A DNA stretch of 64,000 nt from Pseudomonas putida (GCF_002906855.1 NZ_MINI01000038.1:1426001-1490000), one strand, 5' to 3'. Counted from the first letter of the stretch, positions 1 to 8,836 are shown. Made by a program: numbers and translations. Notes: generated from the sequence alone by a model not told the origin.

Positions 1-1
1 C

Positions 2-1153
2 CTCGTCGGCGGCCTGTCGGTCGCCGTGCTCGGGGCCACGATCTGGTCATTGCAACCGCACCGGCGCGGCGCGGGCGAGCAGACCGAGCTTTACAACGTC
101 GATCGCGTCTCGAAGTCCGAAGGGCTGGACGGCCTGCCGTCCGACTACTCGAAGCTGCCGCCGAAGGTGCCCGAGCTGGGGCCGCCACTGCCGGGCGATC
201 TTGGCCCGGCCATCGTGAACTCGCAGCAGTCCGCCGTGGCCGCTTACGCGGCCCCCGGCCACGATCCCAACGACGCCTTGCGCAAGGAGGCGGAAGCCGC
301 AGCGGCTTCGTCGGTGTTTTTCCGCTCGGGCGGCCAGGGCCAGGCCGCCGCCACGGCCACGGTGGCGCCGCCGGGTGTGCCTGGTGCTGCCAACACGCTC
401 GCGGCCTTCGACCCGCTCGCGGCTGGGCCGGCCTCGGCGGCGCCCCAGCCTGCCGATCCGACAGCTGTGCAAAACCGGCAAGACCAGAAAGAGGCGTTCC
501 TGAAAGGCGGCTCTATGGAAACCCGCAATTCCGGAAACCTGAAAATGCCGGCCTCGCCGTATCAGGTCATGGCCGGAACGGTGATTGCGGGCGCGCTGGT
601 GACGGGCATCAAGTCGGACTTGCCAGGCGACGTGATCGCCACGGTGACGGAGCCGGTCTATGACTCGGCCACGGGCAAGTTCCTGTTGATCCCGCAGGGG
701 TCGCGCATCCTGGGTAAATACAACAGCCAGGTCAGCTACGGGCAGAGCCGCGTGCAGGTGGTGTGGAACCGGGTCATCCTGCCCGATACGTCCTCGCTGA
801 CGCTCGACAACCTTGTCGGCACCGATCCAGCCGGCTACGCCGGCCTGGAAGACGACGTGGACTGGCATTGGAATCGCATCGTCGCGGGCGCCGTGCTGAC
901 GACGCTGCTGGGCGTAGGCGCCGAGTTGGCCGCGCCAGAGAACCGCCAGGACGGCAACCGCATCGTCATCGCGGGGCGCGACAGCGCCCAGGACAGCATC
1001 AATCAGGTGGGTCAGGAGATCACCCGGCGCAACATGGACATCCAGCCGACGCTGACCATTAGGCCGGGCCTGCCGGTTCGCGTCATCGTGAACCGGGATC
1101 TGGTGCTGCGGCCGTGCCAGCCGCTGTTCTTCAACCGGGGAGCTTCCCAATGA
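2..1153 (+). CDS. trbI: TrbI, conjugal transfer protein (5' end outside window)
   Basis: TrbI is the VirB10-type protein of P-type conjugative type IV secretion: an inner-membrane-anchored, periplasm-spanning scaffold of the mating channel. The reading frame is open from base 2, so the N-terminus is missing. What remains starts in the membrane segment, followed by a Pro/Ala-rich periplasmic linker and the conserved C-terminal beta-barrel domain with the family motifs LPGDVIATVTEPVYDS and LIPQGSRILGKYNS, ending near VNRDLVLRP. Its stop overlaps the next start (ATGA), as in a trb operon. High GC and lack of other local transfer genes indicate the tail of an integrative conjugative element of the Tn4371 type (inference). 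Confidence 0.9.
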   Translation, partial: LVGGLSVAVLGATIWSLQPHRRGAGEQTELYNVDRVSKSEGLDGLPSDYSKLPPKVPELGPPLPGDLGPAIVNSQQSAVAAYAAPGHDPNDALRKEAEAAAASSVFFRSGGQGQAAATATVAPPGVPGAANTLAAFDPLAAGPASAAPQPADPTAVQNRQDQKEAFLKGGSMETRNSGNLKMPASPYQVMAGTVIAGALVTGIKSDLPGDVIATVTEPVYDSATGKFLLIPQGSRILGKYNSQVSYGQSRVQVVWNRVILPDTSSLTLDNLVGTDPAGYAGLEDDVDWHWNRIVAGAVLTTLLGVGAELAAPENRQDGNRIVIAGRDSAQDSINQVGQEITRRNMDIQPTLTIRPGLPVRVIVNRDLVLRPCQPLFFNRGASQ

Positions 1154-1392
1154 ACACGAAGAAACTGCGGCTAGGGCCGCTGCCCAAGACCGAGAGCGTC
1201 AAGCTGACCTTTGCCTGCCCGGCCAGCTTGAAAGCCGACCTCGACCGCTACGCCGCGCTGCACGCGCAGGCGTATGGCGAGGCCGTCGATGCCGAGAAGT
1301 TGATCCCGCACATGCTGGAGGCGTTCATGGCGGGGGATCGGGGATTCAGGAAGGGCACCACGACGCGGAGCGTGCCGTCCAAGCCGACGTGA
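1150..1392 (+). CDS. DUF2274 family protein
   Basis: An 80-residue protein translationally coupled to trbI by a 4-base ATGA overlap. The N-terminus reads KLRLGPLPKTESVKLTF, typical of the DUF2274 family that follows trbI in Tn4371-like conjugative elements. The predicted fold is a small ribbon-helix-helix-like protein (residues 15-60: beta strand VKLTF, then two helices), so DNA binding is possible but not shown. It is the last gene of the trb operon and is followed after 33 bases by a strong hairpin. Confidence 0.8.
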   Translation: MNTKKLRLGPLPKTESVKLTFACPASLKADLDRYAALHAQAYGEAVDAEKLIPHMLEAFMAGDRGFRKGTTTRSVPSKPT

Positions 1393-1425
1393 TGGCCCTC
1401 GAAGCCTGCCCAGCAACATCCATCG

Positions 1426-1450
1426 AACGCGCAGCCCAAGGCTGCGCGTT
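1426..1450 (+). terminator. Terminator hairpin of the trb operon
   Basis: A perfect 11-bp stem, AACGCGCAGCC / GGCTGCGCGTT, with a CAA loop, then CTTCATTCT. It lies 33 bases after the last trb gene. The T-run is weak, so termination may be partly factor dependent. Confidence 0.75.
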
Positions 1451-1733
1451 CTTCATTCTGGATGCCGCCAAGAGCCGCCTGGGCTATGATGACAAGACAA
1501 GCCCGCCGTCCCTCGGCAATCCAGCACGACACAGTGCGATGTGGCTTTCTCTCCCAACGCTCCTATGTGGCTCCTAGCCCACGAAGCCACACCGCGCCAA
1601 AGTGGCCGAGAAAAGAGCTAACCTACTGTCCCATATACGGTTTCAAGTCCTGCGTGATTTGCACAAAGGACTTGACACCAGAACTTTTTTGTGCCTGGAT
1701 GCTGGGGTCGCACAGCGGCTCCAGCATTTCGAC
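1451..1733. other. Non-coding edge of the conjugative element
   Basis: No convincing gene. It contains an inverted repeat CAAGTCCT...AGGACTTG (near 1643-1672), a T-run at 1685-1690 and a 7-bp inverted repeat ATGCTGG/CCAGCAT (1699-1705, 1721-1727) beside the rnt stop. The junction of the element with the core chromosome should lie here, because trb genes are on one side and the usual rnt-pyrC pair is on the other. No attachment core could be fixed from one end alone. Confidence 0.5.
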
Positions 1734-2408
1734 TCAGTCGTTGAAGTCGCGCCAGCCGCCCATTTCCTTCCAGCGGTTGACGATGCCGCAGAACAGCTCG
1801 GCGGTCTTCTCGGTGTCGTAACGCGCCGAGTGCGCCTCACGGCCGTCGAAGTCGATGTCGGCGCTCTGGCAGGCCCGCGCCAGCACGGTCTGGCCGTAGG
1901 CCAGGCCCGCAAGAGTCGCGGTGTCGAAGCTGGAGAACGGGTGGAACGGGTTACGCTTGATATCGTTACGCGTTACCGCCGCATTGAGGAAACCAAGGTC
2001 GAAGCTGCTGTTGTGGCCGACCAGGATCGCCCGTTTGCAGCCGTTGGCCTTCAGTGCCTTGCGCACGCCGCGGAAGATGTCGGTGAGTGCGCTTTCCTCG
2101 CTCACCGCCATGCGCAGCGGGTGGTCCAGCTTGATGCCGGTGAACTCCAGCGCGGCCGGCTCGATGTTGGCCCCTTCGAACGGTTCTACTCGGAAGAAGT
2201 AGGTGTGCTCGGGGAACAGGAAACCTTTCTCGTCCATGCCGATGGTCACGGCGGCGATTTCCAGCAGGGCGTCGGTGGCGCTGTTGAAGCCGCCGGTCTC
2301 GACATCCACCACGACTGGCAGATAGCCGCGGAAACGCTCGGCCATCGGGTGGCGCGAGCCGCTGCCGCCCTGACCGTCCTGGTCGTCTTCGTAGAGGTCT
2401 TCGCTCAC
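1734..2408 (-). CDS. rnt: Ribonuclease T
   Basis: RNase T is a homodimeric DEDDh 3'-5' exonuclease that trims the 3' CCA end of tRNA and matures 5S and 23S rRNA. The 224-residue length fits the family. Exo I motif DVETGGFNSATDALLEIAAV (about residues 36-55), Exo II GHNSSFDLGFLN and Exo III HSARYDTEKTAELF, with catalytic D, E, D, H and D all present. Its ATG overlaps the pyrC stop by 4 bases, so the two are co-transcribed and probably translationally coupled, the standard Pseudomonas arrangement. Confidence 0.96.
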   Translation of the reverse strand: MSEDLYEDDQDGQGGSGSRHPMAERFRGYLPVVVDVETGGFNSATDALLEIAAVTIGMDEKGFLFPEHTYFFRVEPFEGANIEPAALEFTGIKLDHPLRMAVSEESALTDIFRGVRKALKANGCKRAILVGHNSSFDLGFLNAAVTRNDIKRNPFHPFSSFDTATLAGLAYGQTVLARACQSADIDFDGREAHSARYDTEKTAELFCGIVNRWKEMGGWRDFND

Positions 2409-3451
2409 GCGTTGTCCTCCAGCAGGCGCCAGCGCAGTTTTTCACCGGCACGCAGCGGGATCACGGTCTGCTCGCCAAACGGCAGGCTGTCCGGGGTGGT
2501 CCACTCTTCGCGGACCAGGGTGATGGTGTCGGTGTTCGCCGGCAGGCCATAGAAGGCCGGGCCGTGCAGGCTGGCGAAGCCTTCGAGCTTGTCCAGTGCA
2601 TTGCGCTGTTCGAACGCCTCGGCGTACATCTCGATGGCCGCGTATGCGGTGTAGCAGCCGGCGCAACCGCAGGCGGCTTCTTTGGCGTGACGGGCGTGCG
2701 GTGCCGAGTCGGTGCCGAGGAAGAACTTCGGGTTGCCGCTGGTGGCCGCGTCCAGCAGCGCCACCTGATGGGTGTTGCGCTTGAGGATCGGCAGGCAATA
2801 GAAGTGCGGGCGGATACCGCCGACCAGCATGTGGTTGCGGTTGTACAGCAGGTGCTGGGCAGTGATGGTCGCACCGACATTGGCCGGGGCTTCGGTGACG
2901 AATTGCGCGGCGTCGCCCGTGGTAATGTGCTCGAACACCACTTTCAGGGTCGGGAAGCGCTCGACCAGGCGGCGCATGTGCTCGTCGATGAAGCGCTTCT
3001 CGCGGTCGAACACGTCGATCTCGCTGCGGGTCACTTCACCGTGCACCAGCAATGGCATGCCCACTTCCGCCAGCGCTTCGATGGCCGGGAAGATGTTGTC
3101 GATGCTGGTCACGCCCGAGTCGGAGTTGGTCGTCGCGCCGGCCGGGTACAGCTTGGCGGCGTAGACGATGCCGCTGGCCTTGGCCGCGCGGATGTCCTCG
3201 GGGCTGGTGCGGTCGGTGAGGTAGAGCACCATCAGCGGTTCGAAGCGGCTGCCAGCCGGGCGGGCGGCAAGGATGCGCTCGCGGTAGGCGCCAGCTTCGA
3301 CGGCATTGCGCACCGGCGGAACCAGGTTAGGCATGATGATGGCACGGGCGAAAGTACGCGCCACATCGCCAACGGTATGGGGCAGGACGGCACCATCGCG
3401 CAGATGGATGTGCCAGTCGTCGGGACGCAGGAGGGTCAGGCGATCGGACAT
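2405..3451 (-). CDS. pyrC: Dihydroorotase (class II)
   Basis: Catalyses the reversible cyclisation of carbamoyl aspartate to dihydroorotate in de novo pyrimidine synthesis. It has 348 residues, the usual class II length. Zinc ligands of the amidohydrolase barrel are visible: DDWHIHLRDG (H14, H16), the carboxylated lysine in YAAKLYPAGAT, LVHGEV and EHITT histidines, and the aspartate of GTDSAPH. The start follows a short leader, with the MotY gene divergent 130 bases away. It is first in the pyrC-rnt unit. Confidence 0.97.
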   Translation of the reverse strand: MSDRLTLLRPDDWHIHLRDGAVLPHTVGDVARTFARAIIMPNLVPPVRNAVEAGAYRERILAARPAGSRFEPLMVLYLTDRTSPEDIRAAKASGIVYAAKLYPAGATTNSDSGVTSIDNIFPAIEALAEVGMPLLVHGEVTRSEIDVFDREKRFIDEHMRRLVERFPTLKVVFEHITTGDAAQFVTEAPANVGATITAQHLLYNRNHMLVGGIRPHFYCLPILKRNTHQVALLDAATSGNPKFFLGTDSAPHARHAKEAACGCAGCYTAYAAIEMYAEAFEQRNALDKLEGFASLHGPAFYGLPANTDTITLVREEWTTPDSLPFGEQTVIPLRAGEKLRWRLLEDNA

Positions 3452-3581
3452 TGGGAATTCCAGGCGGGTCGAACTCAGGCCCCAATGCTACCGGAAAACC
3501 CCGGTCCGAGCACGGCTATCAAGTTTTCCGGCAAGCGTCCGATAGCCTGCCTGTAAGCCGTCAGAATTTGTGGAGCCGCCC

Positions 3582-4556
3582 GTGCGCCAGCGTTACCTTG
3601 CCCTGTTGACCCTCGTCGCCAGCCTGCCGGCCGGCGCACTGACCTTCCAGACCCGCATGGAGAATGTCGCCTGGAACGTCGAGGGTGACCAGTTCGAATG
3701 TCGTCTGATCCAGCCGATCGACGGTTTCGGCAGTGGCGAGTTCGTGCGTAAGGCCGGTGAGCAGCCGGTGTTTCAGCTACGCTCGCACAGCAATGTGCTG
3801 GGCGCAGGTTCCGCCACCTTGCTGGCAGCCGCTGCCCCTTGGCAGCCGGGTCGCGGCGATGTGAATCTCGGCGCTGTTCGTATGGCCCGTAGCGGCGTGT
3901 TGTTCAGCTCGTCGCAGAGCCAGGCCAGTCGCCTGATCAACGGCCTGCTCGATGGCCGCAGCACGGTGGTGCGCAACTATACCGGCGAAGGCGGGCGGGT
4001 AATGGAGGTACGCGTGTTGCCGGTCAGCTTCGCCAAGGCGTATGGCGACTATCAAGCCTGCGCCAGCAAGATGCTGCCGATGAACTATGACCAGGTGCGC
4101 CAGACCCAGGTTGGGTTCCCGGGCGGTGGCTTCGATCTCGATGCCGACGCCCGTGCGCGGCTGGATGTGATCCTCGATTACCTCAAGGCCGACCCGACGG
4201 TGAACCACATCGAACTCAATGGCCATTCCGATAACAGTGGTAACCGCCTGACCAATCGTGACACTTCGCGGCGCCGGGCCTTGGCCGTTGCCGATTACTT
4301 CAAGGCCCATGGTGTGCCCGAAGAGCAAATCGTCGTGCGCTTCCATGGCGAGCGCTATCCGCTGGTGAAGAACAACAGCCCGGCCAATCGGGCGCGTAAC
4401 CGGCGGGTAAACATCGAACTGGATCGGGTGGCTCAGGTGGAGAAGCCGGCGGTGCAGTCGGTTCAGCAACCGGCACCGGTAGCGCCTGCCATCCCGCCTG
4501 CCGCGGTGGCACCGGCTACGGCTGCTCCGTCTGCATCGGGAACGAAGGCACCCTGA
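3582..4556 (+). CDS. motY: MotY-like OmpA-domain flagellar stator protein
   Basis: MotY forms the T-ring under the flagellar basal body and holds stator units; its OmpA-like domain binds peptidoglycan. The protein has a signal peptide ending at ...LPAGA (about residue 19), a MotY-type N-terminal domain (about 20-160) and an OmpA C domain with IELNGHSDNSGNRLTNRDTSRRRA and NRARNRRVNIEL. The C-terminal tail of about 40 residues is Ala/Pro rich. GTG at 3582 was chosen because GGAG lies six bases upstream. Placement between pyrC and argG matches the locus of MotY in P. aeruginosa, which supports the name. Confidence 0.85.
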   Translation: MRQRYLALLTLVASLPAGALTFQTRMENVAWNVEGDQFECRLIQPIDGFGSGEFVRKAGEQPVFQLRSHSNVLGAGSATLLAAAAPWQPGRGDVNLGAVRMARSGVLFSSSQSQASRLINGLLDGRSTVVRNYTGEGGRVMEVRVLPVSFAKAYGDYQACASKMLPMNYDQVRQTQVGFPGGGFDLDADARARLDVILDYLKADPTVNHIELNGHSDNSGNRLTNRDTSRRRALAVADYFKAHGVPEEQIVVRFHGERYPLVKNNSPANRARNRRVNIELDRVAQVEKPAVQSVQQPAPVAPAIPPAAVAPATAAPSASGTKAP

Positions 4557-4693
4557 CCGTACTTCCACGCCACCCACGTCGCGCTGCTGACAGTTCCTGT
4601 CGCTTTGTCGTCAGAAGCTGTCGCCCCACTGTAAATTTGTCCGCAACGCCGGTAGAATCGACCCCTTTCCGTACAACCCCGTGGAGTGATGGC

Positions 4694-5911
4694 ATGGCGG
4701 ACGTAAAAAAGGTCGTACTGGCGTATTCCGGCGGCCTTGATACTTCGGTGATTCTCAAGTGGCTGCAGGATACCTACAACTGCGAAGTGGTGACCTTCAC
4801 CGCTGATCTGGGTCAGGGCGAAGAAGTCGAGCCGGCTCGCGCCAAAGCTCAGGCGATGGGCGTAAAAGAGATCTACATCGACGACCTGCGCGAAGAGTTC
4901 GTGCGTGATTTCGTCTTCCCGATGTTCCGCGCCAACACCGTCTACGAAGGCGAGTATCTGCTGGGTACCTCCATCGCCCGCCCGCTGATCGCCAAGCGCC
5001 TGATCGAAATCGCCAACGAAACCGGCGCCGACGCCATTTCCCACGGCGCTACCGGCAAGGGTAACGACCAGGTTCGCTTCGAACTGGGTGCCTACGCCCT
5101 CAAGCCAGGTGTCAAGGTCATCGCTCCATGGCGCGAGTGGGACCTGCTGTCCCGCGAGAAGCTGATGGACTACGCCGAGAAGCACGGTATCCCGATCGAG
5201 CGCCATGGCAAGAAGAAGTCGCCGTACTCGATGGACGCCAATCTGCTGCACATCTCCTACGAAGGCGGTGTCCTGGAAGATACCTGGACCGAGCACGAAG
5301 AAGACATGTGGCGCTGGAGCGTCTCGCCAGAAAACGCCCCGGACCAGGCTACCTACATTGAGCTGACCTACCGCAATGGTGACATCGTCGCCATCGACGG
5401 CGTCGACATGACTCCGGCCACCGTGCTTGCCGAGCTGAACCGCATCGGCGGCGCCAACGGTATCGGCCGCCTGGACATCGTCGAGAACCGTTATGTGGGC
5501 ATGAAGTCCCGCGGCTGCTACGAAACCCCTGGCGGCACCATCATGCTCAAGGCCCACCGTGCCATCGAGTCGATCACCCTGGACCGCGAAGTCGCTCACC
5601 TCAAAGACGAGCTGATGCCGAAGTACGCCAGCCTGATCTACACCGGCTACTGGTGGAGCCCGGAGCGTCTGATGCTGCAGAAGATGATCGACGCTTCGCA
5701 GGTAAATGTTAACGGCGTCGTGCGCCTGAAGCTGTACAAGGGCAACGTCATCGTGGTTGGCCGCAAGTCGGATGACTCGCTGTTCGATGCCAACATCGCG
5801 ACCTTCGAAGAAGACGGCGGCGCCTACAACCAGGCTGATGCTGCCGGCTTCATCAAGCTCAACGCGCTGCGCATGCGTATTGCTGCCAACAAAGGCCGCG
5901 GGATGCTCTGA
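4694..5911 (+). CDS. argG: Argininosuccinate synthase
   Basis: Joins citrulline and aspartate with ATP to form argininosuccinate, the penultimate step of arginine synthesis. 405 residues from the ATG at 4694, preceded by GTGGAGTGATGGC; this start gives the standard N-terminus MADVKKVVLAYSGGLDTSV containing the N-type ATP pyrophosphatase loop SGGLDTS. Further family blocks are SHGATGKGNDQVRFE and MDANLLHISYEGG. Monocistronic: a canonical terminator follows 26 bases after the stop. Confidence 0.97.
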   Translation: MADVKKVVLAYSGGLDTSVILKWLQDTYNCEVVTFTADLGQGEEVEPARAKAQAMGVKEIYIDDLREEFVRDFVFPMFRANTVYEGEYLLGTSIARPLIAKRLIEIANETGADAISHGATGKGNDQVRFELGAYALKPGVKVIAPWREWDLLSREKLMDYAEKHGIPIERHGKKKSPYSMDANLLHISYEGGVLEDTWTEHEEDMWRWSVSPENAPDQATYIELTYRNGDIVAIDGVDMTPATVLAELNRIGGANGIGRLDIVENRYVGMKSRGCYETPGGTIMLKAHRAIESITLDREVAHLKDELMPKYASLIYTGYWWSPERLMLQKMIDASQVNVNGVVRLKLYKGNVIVVGRKSDDSLFDANIATFEEDGGAYNQADAAGFIKLNALRMRIAANKGRGML

Positions 5912-5937
5912 GCATCTGGCTGAAGTGGCAAAAACAA

Positions 5938-5962
5938 ACCCGGCTCTGGCCGGGTTTTTTTT
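5938..5962 (+). terminator. Intrinsic terminator of argG
   Basis: Stem CCCGGC/GCCGGG with a short loop followed by eight T residues. Confidence 0.92.
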
Positions 5963-5983
5963 GCCTTCTGGACGGTGGCCTGG

Positions 5984-6424
5984 TCAATACCCATTGGGTA
6001 GATCCTCAGGCAAGCGGGTGGTCGTAAGAATCACGCACTGTTGTAGATCCATGTTGCACATCCGCCAGCGCCTGTTTTCGACATGCGCTTGGCTAAGGGC
6101 TTGCACGATTTGTTGTTGTATCAGTTTTTCCGCGTCTGGCCCGGAAAACATCATGGTTATAGTTTCTTGCATGTCGGGAAGCGTCGCTTGCTCAGGGATG
6201 TTTTTCTGTTCGGCTGGGTCAGGTTTGTAAAAGGATTTGTAGTTGAAGTTCAGGGTGAGAAAGAACAGGGCTGTGAGAAAGAATGGAAACCCCACAAGGA
6301 ACCAAGTGTAGTACGTCTGACTTTTTTCGCTGAGAAAAGGCAAGGTTGCCAAGGCAGAAGCTTCGATGATGCCAGCGAAGATGGCGATTATCGTCAGTGG
6401 GGCCACAGGTTGGTTATCGTTCAT
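5984..6424 (-). CDS. Hypothetical two-helix membrane protein
   Basis: A 146-residue protein I do not recognise. ATG at 6424 has AGGAGG eight bases upstream. Residues 9-30 (LTIIAIFAGIIEASALATLPF) and 40-62 (WFLVGFPFFLTALFFLTLNF) are hydrophobic helices with a short SEKSQTYY turn between them; the remaining 80 residues are a soluble, charged tail presumably in the cytoplasm. It stands alone between the argG terminator and a promoter-rich spacer. The AT content is higher than its neighbours, which may mean later acquisition. Confidence 0.7.
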   Translation of the reverse strand: MNDNQPVAPLTIIAIFAGIIEASALATLPFLSEKSQTYYTWFLVGFPFFLTALFFLTLNFNYKSFYKPDPAEQKNIPEQATLPDMQETITMMFSGPDAEKLIQQQIVQALSQAHVENRRWRMCNMDLQQCVILTTTRLPEDLPNGY

Positions 6425-6722
6425 GGTCATTGCCTCCTGCATGTTTCTCTTATCAATAACCTACTGACTGCCTCAACTAAATTGTGGACATTTTCCGGGG
6501 GAGGGAAATTTCTGCGGGGGGAGTGAGTTGATCACGTTTTGATTTGCGTGTTCGTAAGCGCATTCGGGATAAAGGATTAAATTTTTCTTGTAGGAAAATT
6601 CCCAAACCGACGTAAGGTTCATCTATTCGGCTATTTGTACAGGGAATCGACGCGCCATTTAGCGTTCTGCTCGGTTATGGTGAGGCAGTCGTCAAAGCAG
6701 AATAATGAATGATGGATATCGC
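6425..6722. other. Divergent promoter region, AT-rich
   Basis: Separates the divergent membrane-protein gene and the response-regulator gene. Visibly richer in A/T than the flanks, with runs such as AAATTTTTC. No assured operator was found. Confidence 0.4.
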
Positions 6723-7349
6723 ATGAATAAAGTCCTTATCGTGGATGATCATCCGGTCATACGCTTGGCAGTGCGCATGCTCATGGAGCGGCATGGGTAT
6801 GATGTTGTTGCGGAAACCGACAACGGCATTGCAGCCTTGCAACTCACTCGCGAGCACCTCCCCGACATTGTCGTGCTCGACATCGGCATCCCCAAGCTCG
6901 ATGGGCTGGAAGTCATCGCCCGGATGGCCGCGGCCAGCCCTGGCAGCCGTGTCCTGGTGCTGACTTCCCAGGCGCCCGGGCATTTCTCCATGCGCTGCAT
7001 GCAGGCGGGGGCTTCAGGCTATGTGTGCAAGCAGCAGGAACTCACCGAACTGCTCAGTGCCATCAAGGCTGTGCTCTCTGGTTACAGTTACTTCCCGAAT
7101 CAGGCTTTGCACAAGTCCCATGGCCGGGTAGGAGGCGCCAGCGAGGCTGAAATGGTAGATCGCCTGTCGGCAAGGGAGATGATGGTGCTGCAGCAGCTTG
7201 CACGCGGGCGTTCCAACAAGGAGATTGCCGACAGCATGTTCCTCAGCAACAAGACGGTCAGCACCTACAAGACCCGCCTGTTGCTGAAGCTGAATGCCCA
7301 TTCACTGGTGGACCTGATCGAGTTGGCCCGCCGTCATGGCCTGAACTGA
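6723..7349 (+). CDS. LuxR/NarL-type response regulator
   Basis: A two-component response regulator of the EvgA/BvgA style. Receiver domain about residues 1-118: acidic pair DDH near residues 8-9, phospho-acceptor aspartate in VVLDIGIPKLDG (about residue 53), T/S at VLTSQ and the lysine in GYVCKQQE. C-terminal HTH at about 142-205: LSAREMMVLQQLARGRSNKEIADSM and SNKTVSTYKTRLLLKL. No sensor kinase gene is beside it, so its partner is elsewhere (orphan). A start at 6705 is also possible; MNKVLIVDDHP at 6723 matches the family better. Confidence 0.88.
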   Translation: MNKVLIVDDHPVIRLAVRMLMERHGYDVVAETDNGIAALQLTREHLPDIVVLDIGIPKLDGLEVIARMAAASPGSRVLVLTSQAPGHFSMRCMQAGASGYVCKQQELTELLSAIKAVLSGYSYFPNQALHKSHGRVGGASEAEMVDRLSAREMMVLQQLARGRSNKEIADSMFLSNKTVSTYKTRLLLKLNAHSLVDLIELARRHGLN

Positions 7350-7362
7350 GCGCGGCATGCAC

Positions 7363-7387
7363 AAAGCCTCCATGAAGGAGGCTTTTT
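7363..7387. terminator. Bidirectional terminator
   Basis: AAGCCTCC ATGA AGGAGGCTT followed by TTT on the plus strand and AAA at its 5' side. It can serve both the response regulator and the convergent small gene on the other strand. Confidence 0.85.
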
Positions 7388-7393
7388 GTCAGG

Positions 7394-7570
7394 CTACAGG
7401 TCGTAGTCGAAATCGGCGAGTTGTCGTTGCAGGCGTCGCTCTTCGAGGAGGTTGTCAATGGTACGACGCTTGCTCAGGTTGGTCTTCGCGGTTTCTACCT
7501 GAGGCTCCGCTTCGTCGTCAGCGGTAGCAAAGTCATCTTCGATCGACAGGTCGTCTTTATCGGTACTCAT
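7394..7570 (-). CDS. PA3496-family small acidic protein
   Basis: 58 residues from the ATG at 7570, which has GGAG six bases upstream. Sequence is acidic at the N-terminus (DKDDLSIEDDFATADDEAE) and basic in the middle (KRRTIDNLLEERRLQRQL). This pattern and its position next to nth match the Pseudomonas PA3496 family, annotated as a putative envelope integrity protein; the actual role is unknown. No membrane segment or signal peptide is visible. Confidence 0.75.
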   Translation of the reverse strand: MSTDKDDLSIEDDFATADDEAEPQVETAKTNLSKRRTIDNLLEERRLQRQLADFDYDL

Positions 7571-7674
7571 GAGTCGCTCCAAGCCAAAGGGCCATTGGCC
7601 GTCCTTATAGCGAGAAAGCGAAGTCCGGTAAAAAAGATTTTTTCAATCAGGATGCAGCTGTTTTTGCTATTGGC

Positions 7675-8313
7675 TCAATCGTCGGAGGTCTTGTGCTTGT
7701 ATTCGCACAGATCTTCGATGCGGCAGCTACCGCAACGAGGCTTGCGTGCCTGGCACACGTAGCGGCCGTGCAGGATGAGCCAATGGTGAGCGTCGAGTAA
7801 GTAATCCTTGGGGACGAACTTGACCAGCTTCTTCTCGACTTCGAGCACGGTCCTGCCCGGCGCGATGCCAGTGCGGTTGCTGACCCGGAAGATGTGTGTG
7901 TCCACGGCCATGGTCGGCTGGCGGAAGGCAGTGTTGAGCACCACGTTGGCGGTCTTGCGGCCAACGCCGGGTAGCGCTTCCAGTGCTTCTCGGGTCTGCG
8001 GTACTTCGCCTTCATGGCGCTCGATCAACAGGCGGCACGCCTCGATGACGTTCTTGGCCTTGCTGTTGTACAGGCCGATGGTCTTGATGTATTCGCTCAG
8101 GCCCTCGACACCTAGCGCATGGATGGCCTGCGGTGTATTCGCGACCGGAAACAGGCGCGCGGTGGCCTTGTTGACGCCGACATCGGTGGATTGTGCGGAA
8201 AGCGTCACGGCAACCAGGAGCTCGAATGGGGTGGTGTAGGCCAATTCCGTTTTCGGGTCGGGATTGTCTTCGTGCAGCCTGCGAAAGATCTCCAGGCGTT
8301 TGGCGGCATTCAT
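7675..8313 (-). CDS. nth: Endonuclease III
   Basis: DNA glycosylase and AP lyase that removes oxidised pyrimidines. 212 residues from the ATG at 8313. The helix-hairpin-helix LPGVGRKTANVV carries the catalytic lysine, and the aspartate is in VDTHIFRV. The C-terminal 4Fe-4S loop reads CQARKPRCGSCRIEDLC, the exact C-x6-C-x2-C-x5-C spacing. It is the last gene of the rsx operon (four bases after rsxE), the classical rsx-nth arrangement. Confidence 0.96.
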   Translation of the reverse strand: MNAAKRLEIFRRLHEDNPDPKTELAYTTPFELLVAVTLSAQSTDVGVNKATARLFPVANTPQAIHALGVEGLSEYIKTIGLYNSKAKNVIEACRLLIERHEGEVPQTREALEALPGVGRKTANVVLNTAFRQPTMAVDTHIFRVSNRTGIAPGRTVLEVEKKLVKFVPKDYLLDAHHWLILHGRYVCQARKPRCGSCRIEDLCEYKHKTSDD

Positions 8314-8317
8314 GGGT

Positions 8318-8836
8318 TCAACGCTTTCCTTGACGACGTGTGAGAGTGGGGCGCAGCCAATTGTACAAGGCAAGTAGCGCGCCGAGCAGTAGCAGCCCAC
8401 CTGACGGCAGCTGGGCCAAGTGCATGCCGGCGACTTTGTCCAGCCATTGGCGGCCGGCGCCGAGCAGCAGGCAGGCGAGCAGCAGGCCAGTCAAATGCAG
8501 CAACAGTTGTCGCCAGCGCCCTTCAGTTGGCAGCAATGTGTCGATGGCGAGGCATTGCAGGCAGATCAGCGCAGGAAAAAACCCAAGCGTCAGCGCCAAT
8601 GGCAATGCCCAGGCCCGCAGTGCCAGTTGCAGGCAACTGGCAAGCGCAGCAAGCAGCAGCAGGCTTGCCAGCCAGTACTTCGCGCCGCTGAGTGTTGGCC
8701 GCAGCTGGCTTAGCAAGGCTTGGTGGAGAAGGGGCAGCACGAGCATGCACGCGCCGATGGCTAGTGCCTGCGCAAAGGTGCGCGTTGCACCAAGCAGCGG
8801 GGCCAGGCCGGTCACCAGCAGGCAGTATTTATTCAT
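8318..8836 (-). CDS. rsxE: RsxE/RnfE-like membrane subunit, divergent
   Basis: An integral membrane subunit of the Rsx/Rnf electron-transfer complex. 172 residues, shorter than the roughly 230 of E. coli RsxE, with about five hydrophobic helices. The first conserved helix reads GLAPLLGATRTFAQALAIG where the family usually has GLCPLL, so the cysteine that helps bind the intramembrane iron-sulfur cluster is an alanine. The start overlaps the rsxG stop by eight bases. Confidence 0.8.
   Translation of the reverse strand: MNKYCLLVTGLAPLLGATRTFAQALAIGACMLVLPLLHQALLSQLRPTLSGAKYWLASLLLLAALASCLQLALRAWALPLALTLGFFPALICLQCLAIDTLLPTEGRWRQLLLHLTGLLLACLLLGAGRQWLDKVAGMHLAQLPSGGLLLLGALLALYNWLRPTLTRRQGKR

Noticed and set aside
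1389..1577. A 62-residue open frame after the DUF2274 gene.
   Set aside because: It runs through the terminator hairpin, has no ribosome-binding site and no family likeness.
1623..1727. A 34-residue minus-strand frame beyond rnt, possibly a displaced gene end like that of ychJ.
   Set aside because: No matching partner fragment or direct repeat is visible and the composition is unremarkable.
1699..1727. Inverted repeat ATGCTGG/CCAGCAT as the rnt terminator.
   Set aside because: On the minus strand the hairpin is followed by an A-run instead of a T-run.
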